This document shows, piece after piece, positions 58,200-64,000 of a stretch of DNA of 64,000 nt; position 1 is the first letter of the stretch, and each line of letters starts with the position of its first letter. The notes under the pieces are model-generated. The model saw only the letters and a list, made by a program, of their open reading frames with translations, had not been told where the DNA came from and did not search any database. This DNA is from Primula veris (taxonomy: Eukaryota > Streptophyta > Magnoliopsida > Ericales > Primulaceae): NCBI GenBank assembly GCA_963682055.1, contig OY821744.1, positions 23,040,967-23,104,966 on the forward strand. Direction: 5' to 3'. The translations under genes and the position numbers were made by a program.

Positions 58200-60800
58200 A
58201 GTATGTGAAAAGATCACGAAATGAACTCATAGAATTCTTGTAAAGAATAGAAGGAGTTATTGTGGACTTATCCAACCATAAGACGGACCATAAATATAAA
58301 TGGTTATGGTTGATGCATCGACAATAAGGTCACATGATTATTGTTGTCCACAGAAATGCAGCATTTCCCAAACTTTTGAGCCATATCATTAAGTTGATGG
58401 CTCATGATCCGGATTATCCTGAAAAGTCTAGTCGACTTGATAGTTTCGAAGAGTAAAAATCGAAATTTCGATTTGAATTACTTGAGTTTGGAAATTGAAA
58501 TTGAACATCATGTAGATTATGTTCAAACCCAAATGGACTCACAGGAAGTTTGATGATGCGACTGCAAATGATTGCACGCATTTCTTGGTCTTGCGCACCA
58601 AGATTTATATTTCCGTGTGGGGTTATGCTATTTTGCTGCATTGGTCCGTCATGAGGCCCATATACACTCAAACACCATATGCGTACCAGCTGATTACTGG
58701 TTATGAGCCAGAAGTCTCATATTAACGCGTGTTCAGAGTGTTTAATTAATATTGTGATTGAGCCGCTATAGCGTTCAAAATATGGACCTCTGAAGGGGAC
58801 ATAAGTCGATTATGAATCCCCTGCCTATCATTTGATAGAGTAACCTTGGCAAGTGATCTCTTTACCGCATGATATGTGAAAGTGACATCGCTAAGGCTGT
58901 TCTCCCCATCGTTAGGGGGAGATTTGCACGTTACCGTTGATAAGAAATGACGTGAAGTAACGTGGCATAACCCACTCAGTCTTAGCTTGATTCCCAAAAC
59001 TGCACTTAGTGATAAGTAAGTGCATAGACTCCCTCAAGTCTAACTAAATGCCAGACGCATTTAATGACTTTATGAGATGTCACGAGATCATTTATACTTG
59101 CTGCAAAAAGCTTGCAAGGATAGACGTCCCTGTCGGACGCCGTGTTCCTGTCGTAACACTTTGCTTTGGTCGAACCCGCCAAGCAAATGACGCTGCCGTC
59201 GGCCGTCAGTCTGTCGTCCTTCCGAAGATACGAGGAAGTTGACCAGTTCCAAATTCGTTCAGCCCCAGAGGTGGTGAACTAAAACTCGTTTGTCGTACGA
59301 GATTATAAAGGAGCAAGGAGATGTGTGATTTCCTCCTCATCCTAAGAATCTCAAAATATCTGTCGATCATGATATCTTAGACGATATTGAAGCGAAACGA
59401 GACTGTCATTGATTACTTGTTCATATATTCGGTGACGACTGATAATATAAATAAATTATGACAGAGAACCATGTACCGTTGCCTGAAGTCAACGTAGAAT
59501 AGACTGGACTAATGGAAACTTGCAATCCAAGTAGACTCCTTAGCGAAAGTGTGTTCGGACCTGTAGCTCCAACACCACCAATGTTAAACGAGTTCGTTTA
59601 TTTGGTTATTCGTAAGGAAAAGTGATAAGAATAATGAGATTGTAGAATGCTCGTCTGGTAGCGCAAGGCTTCTCTCACATCTTGGAATTGATTACGAGAT
59701 GGTTGATTTCCTCGTAATGGACGTTATAATGGTCCCCTACTTTATCAGTTTAGTAGTTTCCCAAAAAAAATGATTATGCAGCATGTGATTGTGGTCACTG
59801 TTTTATCTCTATGAGAATTTAGACAAAGAGATATAGATGAAGCTCCCTGTGTGACTTTCATATGCTTTAATCAAGTAGTTCATGACCACGGAACACGATC
59901 TCAATTAAATGAGACGTTCACTATATGGATTAATATAATCCGAGCGGATGTGGTATACCCGCCTAAGTGAGTACTTGATTAGCTTGGGATACTTGAACAA
60001 GTATTATGCCCTTGCGTGTTTTATTACGCAATCCATTTTTGGATTTGCCTTCGAGATGAAGGATCTTGGGAAGACACGGTAGTGCGAGCCCGATGATCGA
60101 TGCCTATAAAGATTGAATCTAAGTCCATGATTCAGACTACACCCAGAAGGTGTTATGACGTTTTAGTCATCATGAAGCTAAGTCGTCAGATTCTCCCATG
60201 ATCGTTCGATCACTAGACATTGATATAGACCCAGTCCGTTCCTGATGAGACGATGAAGAGATATTGAATCATGATGTTCATATCTAAGTACAATAAGCGC
60301 ATCATTGTACTTGGTCTAATGTGATAGGACAAACATCTTGTTGCTATGAATGGTATAGCTCGACACAGTATTTGCGCTAACACGCTGCCATCAAAATGGC
60401 ACTAAAGACACATTCCCTTACTTTATGGTAATTTTGGAAGTGGGCTAGTTTATCCCATTTGCGTCATCGAGTGTACCTACTCCTTCGGTACTCGAATTAA
60501 CGCAACCTTTTTTCGGTTATACCGATGCCGGTTACTTATCAGACCCGCATAAGGGATATTCCTAACATGGTATGTCTTTACCATTAGGAAGAAGGCAATA
60601 TCTTGGAGGTCTTGGAATGACTCCAAACGAATCACTCTGATCTACCCGTGCTCTATGAGACGACTAGAGAGTGTATATGGCTTCGAGCTCGTATTAGCCA
60701 TATTTGAATTACGTATGCTCTATCTCACGATCCAGATAAAACACTTGTATTATTTGAGGACAACTTGTTGTTATCGATCAAGAGAGACATGACTAGATTA
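58200..60800 (+). pseudogene. Copia pol remnants: integrase, RT and RNase H
   Basis: Conceptual translation in shifting frames follows Copia order. Integrase-like VLVDAST-type and WGYAIL/TGYEPEVS motifs occur at about 58290-58720. RT motifs include WLFVRK (about 59595), LVW/RKAS remnants of the ARLVAQGFS motif (about 59650), and LYGL...RMWYTRLSEYLISLGY (59921-59990). EMKDLGKT is at about 60054. RNase H appears as YTDAGYLSDPHKG (60518-60556) and ALYETTRECIWLR (about 60645). Stops and shifts occur every few dozen codons, and a YVDD box was not found. Confidence 0.82.
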
Positions 60801-60869
60801 TGCTATTTAGCATTTCTTGCGAAATAAATCTTCACATATGAAGTTTAAGAGCATCATGTTGAATGCTCA

Positions 60870-61480
60870 TTTTATTCCACATTATATTTTCTTGCATACA
60901 GTCGTGTGCAAATAAATGAGACATCCAGTCGAATGCTCGTACTCTTTCTTGGAATATGAAATCTTTGCACCAAGTCGTGTGCAAGTGAGGGGGAGCATCC
61001 AAGTGAATGCTTATTGCACTAATTACTACTTAGTCGAAATCCTCGCACCCTGTCGTGTGCAAGTGAGGGGGCGCATCCAGCCGCATGCTCGTGTACTTTT
61101 TTTGTCCTTAGACCAAGGTTTTTTTTCCCACTGGGTTTTCCTTGGCAAGGTTTTTAGCGAGACACGTTCCCATTATATCTCACTTAAAATTGCCGAAATT
61201 AGGGTGAGTATCCTGTTGTATACTTCTTACCACTGTGTACTCTTTTATCATTCGACTAGAGGTTTTTCCCACTGGGTTTACTCTAGCAAGGTTTTGATGA
61301 GGCACCTGTTTTGTGGTTGATCCCCTACTACTACCACTGTTGCACTCTTTTTCCTTCGATCAGAGATTTTCCCATTGGGTTTGCTCTGCCAAGGTTTTGA
61401 TGAGGCACAATGTTTTGTGGTTAGTTAATTACATAGAATTTCGGCCTATATCATTCGGCTATACAATTTCTCATAGGTAC
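60870..61480 (+). repeat. Two tandem-repeat blocks between pol and the 3' LTR
   Basis: Block one (about 60870-61100) has three units of TCGTGTGCAAGTGAGGGGG, (A/C)GCATCCA and GAATGCTCGTAC. Block two (about 61110-61420) has three units of GGTTTTTCCCACTGGGTTT, CTTGGCAAGGTTTT and GA(T/C)GAGGCAC. Repeats of this kind are known from the 3' non-coding part of some plant Copia elements. Their role is unclear. Confidence 0.85.
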
Positions 61481-61589
61481 CGGTTTTGTCCCACACTGGG
61501 TTTTCCGTCCCTAAGTTTTTTATGTGTTTAGCACTGTGAATGAACTCGACTCACATCGACAGCATGAAGACGAAGAAATCAAGACGTCC

Positions 61590-61599
61590 AAAGGGAGAG
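61590..61599 (+). other. Polypurine tract of the nested Copia element
   Basis: AAAGGGAGAG lies immediately before the 3' LTR start at 61600, as required for plus-strand DNA synthesis. Confidence 0.85.
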
Positions 61600-61833
61600 T
61601 GTTGTAGGATATTATTGGCCATCTTGGGCCTTACTCTATTGGGCCTATCTTGGGCTTTCCTAGCATATGTAACCCTACCCTTTATTATATAAAGAGGGTC
61701 AGGGGTCTCTTGATATATCTCTATGTACAATCATATTAATGAAGAAACACTTCGTCTGTTGTTTCTCATAGCTCTCTCTATATCTATACATATCTCTATA
61801 TATATCTATAACGAGCTAATATGTCACACAACA
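61600..61833 (+). repeat. 3' LTR of the nested Copia element
   Basis: It pairs with 54662-54897. Differences are mostly C/T or G/A transitions plus a short CT indel. Confidence 0.95.
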
Positions 61834-62085
61834 CTAACAATATTATTGCAAAATAGAAGATGTCCTACATTGAATAGTAAAAGTTTGGAGAGACATGAAA
61901 AAAGATAAAAAGTGAGAGGGAAAAATAGAAAATGAGAAAAACATATTGTATACGTTCACTTATTGCAGTTTTTTTATTCGATAGTTTCTTTTTGGCAGAT
62001 TCGTAATTAATTTGTCTAAAAGTGCTTTTTTGCAAATATTTGTTGAAAGGCTTCATAAGCAATTACACACATAATATTAGATAGA

Positions 62086-62860
62086 TATAATTAATCTTAT
62101 AGTTCTGATTAATTGTCTCATATTTAATACATACATACATAAAATAAAAGTAAATAACATAATTTTCCAATCTCGTCTGACGGCGATCAAATTAGGGTTT
62201 TCTCCTCTTATTGAGCTCGATCCTAGCTACGGTAATGTACATTCATTATAAATTTACGTGTAAACTTTTGAGAAAAATTCATTATCATTTATGTTTCACG
62301 TTTTTCCCTTATTAACAGCAATTATCCATAATTTTAAATGTAACTCACAAAAATTGCAGGCATCATCATTTTGAATAATTTGTTGTAAATGGATTTAATA
62401 GCCGATAGCAGTAGCGTAATCAAGTATTCTAAATGGGAAAGGCGGGATATTCAATTATTAATTTTAATACCTTATATGGCTTTTTTTGGGGTAATTTCTT
62501 ACCAAATTTGGTTTGTTTGTCAATAGATTATTTGGTCAAAAATCATATATTAAAAATCTGTTTTAAGAATTCAACCAAAATCCATATTTTGGATTTTTGG
62601 AATTTTTTTAATAGTTTTTTTTGGTTAAAACTCATATTTTCAAAAGCCAAATAGCCTGACTATCCAAACACTTATAAATTTTTAAAATCTAAAATATAAA
62701 AACCAAACTTAAAAAGTCCGTTTGTTTAATATTGAATAATTATAAAAATAATCTAATTAATAAATAATTGCACAGGCTAAACTCTAATGTATAAATGAAA
62801 CCCAACACAACCAAGAATACAAAATGTAGCAGAAACAGAAGTAAGATTAAATAAAAACCC
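62086..62860. repeat. Duplicated segment B', second copy, upstream of SIZ1
   Basis: This is the counterpart of 52359-53489. It includes CAAATTAGGGTTTTCTCCTC and TTGAGCTCGATCCTAGCTACG followed by GTAATG, which looks like a leader exon ending in a splice donor. It could be an alternative first exon of SIZ1, or of an older gene copy. Confidence 0.8.
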
Positions 62861-62948
62861 GGATTTATCGTGGTAGACTAAACCCGAATGAATATCCAAT
62901 TACAGGTCCGGTAAAAGTCTCATAAGTGTGAACAGAGAAACGAGAGAT

Positions 62949-63135
62949 GGATAATAATAATAATAATAATAATAATTAATAATATATATAGCAGTAGCCT
63001 CCCTTTTTTCTCAGGTCAAACAAAGCCCTCAAATCACAATCCAACATTATTCATATAATAATATAATACTCCTCCTAATTTATATATACACATAGATATA
63101 GATATAGATATAGATATAGATATAGAGAGAGAGAG
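62949..63135. repeat. Microsatellites in the SIZ1 leader/promoter
   Basis: An (ATA)n run lies at 62949-62976, a (GATATA)n run at about 63094-63124 and a (GA)n run ends at 63135. They lie 170-350 bp before the SIZ1 start codon. Confidence 0.9.
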
Positions 63136-63303
63136 GTTTTGCCGATTTCCTCTCTCAGTAACCCGTGAATTTATATTATATTATATATATATAATTAGGG
63201 TTTTTACGGGGGGATCGGGTTTTGATGAGAATTAAACGGCGAAATTAACAAATTAGTTGAATAAAATTTAATTTTATATGATTATTGGAGAGGTTCAGAC
63301 CTA

Positions 63304-63533
63304 ATGGATTTGGTATCTAGCTGCAAGGTACTTTTTATTACTCCTCTCTCTTTTTTATTTTTTTTTATTTTTGAGGTACTAATTTTAATATTTTATAATT
63401 GTTTTGATATTAATTGTAATTAGGTTGTTTAAATTCAATATATTATGTGTAGGATAAATTGGCGTATTTTAGAATAAAGGAGCTGAAGGATGTTCTAACT
63501 CATCTCGGTCTCTCGAAACAGGGCAAGAAGCAG
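63304..63533 (+). CDS. SIZ1: E3 SUMO-protein ligase SIZ1, first two coding exons (gene continues)
   Basis: Exons 63304-63327 (MDLVSSCK) and 63453-63533 join in frame, and the second ends at CAG|GTTTTT. The 35 residues contain [20 protein letters not shown] followed by SKQGKKQ, the start of the N-terminal SAP domain, which I recognise as plant SIZ1. SIZ1 is the nuclear SIZ/PIAS SUMO ligase that attaches SUMO to transcription factors in phosphate, cold, ABA and immune responses. SAP binds DNA; the PHD, PINIT and SP-RING parts should lie beyond the window. Upstream are a microsatellite-rich leader and a duplicated region. Confidence 0.92.
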
Positions 63534-63603
63534 GTTTTTGCTTTAAAAATTATATCTTAATTGCTTTTATTTAAAACTTAAGTTGCCTTTTAATATATTT
63601 CAG

Positions 63604-64000
63604 TTTTAGTCCACTGTTTTCTAATTTTTACGCTTTGATAATTTTCTTATTCTCTTAGTTTAGCAGTAGCCTAGAACCAGGATGAATATCGGTGAGGCTA
63701 AATTATACGTGTATACTTTTTATAATTATGTGGGGGGTTGAAATGTTATAATTGTTCCATATTAAGTAAATTACGTGGAAAAAGTTCGTGTTTTTTTTTT
63801 TATATATATATATTAGGGGTGCTATAGACCTTTTAGTCCACTTTTTTCTAATTTGTACGCTTTTGTCAGTTTCTTATTCTCTTAGTTTAGCAGTAGCCTA
63901 GAACCAGGATTAGAATATCGGTGAGGCTAAATTATACGTGTATACTTTTTTTTTTTTGTAATTATGTGGGGTGCTGAAATGCTGTAATTGTCCATTTTTC
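63604..64000. repeat. Tandem duplication in SIZ1 intron 2
   Basis: Two copies (about 63604-63760 and 63831-64000) share TTTTAGTCCAC, CTCTTAGTTTAGCAGTAGCC, TAGAACCAGGAT and GGTGAGGCTAAATTATACGT, about 227 bp apart. The second copy is cut by the window edge. Confidence 0.9.

Larger units (their letters stand above)
54657..61838 (+). mobile_element. Decayed Copia retrotransposon nested in the Helitron
   Basis: LTRs of 236 bp (54662-54897) and 234 bp (61600-61833), TGTTGT to ACAACA, are flanked by the duplication CTAAC (54657-54661 and 61834-61838). After the 5' LTR comes CATTATCGGCAC, similar to the CATTATCAGCACG leader seen in some plant Copia elements. A purine tract AAAGGGAGAG precedes the 3' LTR. 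The interior, 6.7 kb, shows gag-pol only as frame-broken remnants. The LTRs differ at about nine positions. Confidence 0.93.
54516..62085 (-). mobile_element. Non-autonomous Helitron of about 390 bp, split by a Copia insertion
   Basis: Read on the minus strand, the element begins TCTATCTAATATTATG at 62085 and ends with an imperfect CCAACGC-ATC-GCGTGGG hairpin, a short spacer and CTAG at 54516. It sits between A (54515) and T (62086). These are the Helitron hallmarks: 5' TC, 3' hairpin plus CTRR, and insertion between A and T without target duplication. The duplicated unit at 52358/52359 reads AAACATAAAATTAATCC and lacks the element, confirming both ends. Without the nested Copia it is about 393 bp and codes for nothing, so it needs a helicase from elsewhere. 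Confidence 0.8.

Noticed and set aside
60916..61531. 134- and 72-codon frames with similar Phe/Ser-rich peptides
   Set aside because: They read through the tandem repeats in the Copia 3' non-coding part. The likeness comes from the DNA repeat.

Overview
The window is nuclear DNA of a flowering plant, very probably a eudicot. Its genes are split by many introns, intergenic DNA is A/T-rich and full of microsatellites, and three recognisable genes belong to plant families: a chloroplast-type tyrosine/tryptophan permease, the plastid MEP-pathway kinase CMK/IspE, and the start of the SUMO ligase SIZ1. A fourth gene encodes a plant protein with two UBA-like domains. No tRNA, rRNA or CRISPR array was seen. 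The species cannot be named from the sequence.

Layout, left to right. 1-1302 is flanking DNA. 1303-18868 (minus) is a 14-exon permease gene whose exons join in one frame to 508 codons. Its intron 7 holds a 7.9-kb sense-oriented Copia retrotransposon (4459-12376, target duplication TTTTA), and intron 4 holds a 2.1-kb Gypsy solo LTR (14822-16958, target duplication TGTGC). 19231-24207 is a Mutator-like element with terminal inverted repeats of about 540 bp and a 10-bp target duplication; it has no visible transposase but carries two different small RRM genes or gene fragments facing each other (a Pack-MULE). 24218-31200 is gene-free, with MITEs, microsatellites and a fragment resembling the Mutator TIR. 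31255-37021 (plus) is CMK/IspE in 11 exons (407 aa). It converges on 37960-39981 (minus), the UBA protein gene, whose leader intron runs to 43870 and whose 5' leader lies at about 43871-43990.

44000-49640 is repeat DNA: a tandem array whose units include copies of the UBA gene's own leader/promoter, then a decayed Gypsy element (3' LTR plus integrase remnant), then a 197-bp copy of UBA coding sequence set between 16-bp direct repeats. 51269-62860 is an old tandem duplication (A-B-A'-B') lying upstream of SIZ1. The second unit was invaded by a Helitron of about 390 bp, and that Helitron was then invaded by a 7.2-kb decayed Copia element. The first unit still shows the unoccupied site. SIZ1 begins at 63304 and runs off the right edge.

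The host genes act separately: plastid amino-acid transport, plastid isoprenoid precursor synthesis, a probable ubiquitin-binding protein, and nuclear SUMOylation. The strongest candidates for something undescribed are the Pack-MULE with two RRM genes, the Helitron/Copia nest with its paralogous empty site, and the two ways in which pieces of the UBA gene have been copied into nearby repeat DNA. All exon calls were made by eye from splice consensus, frame continuity and remembered family motifs; no alignment or search was run.
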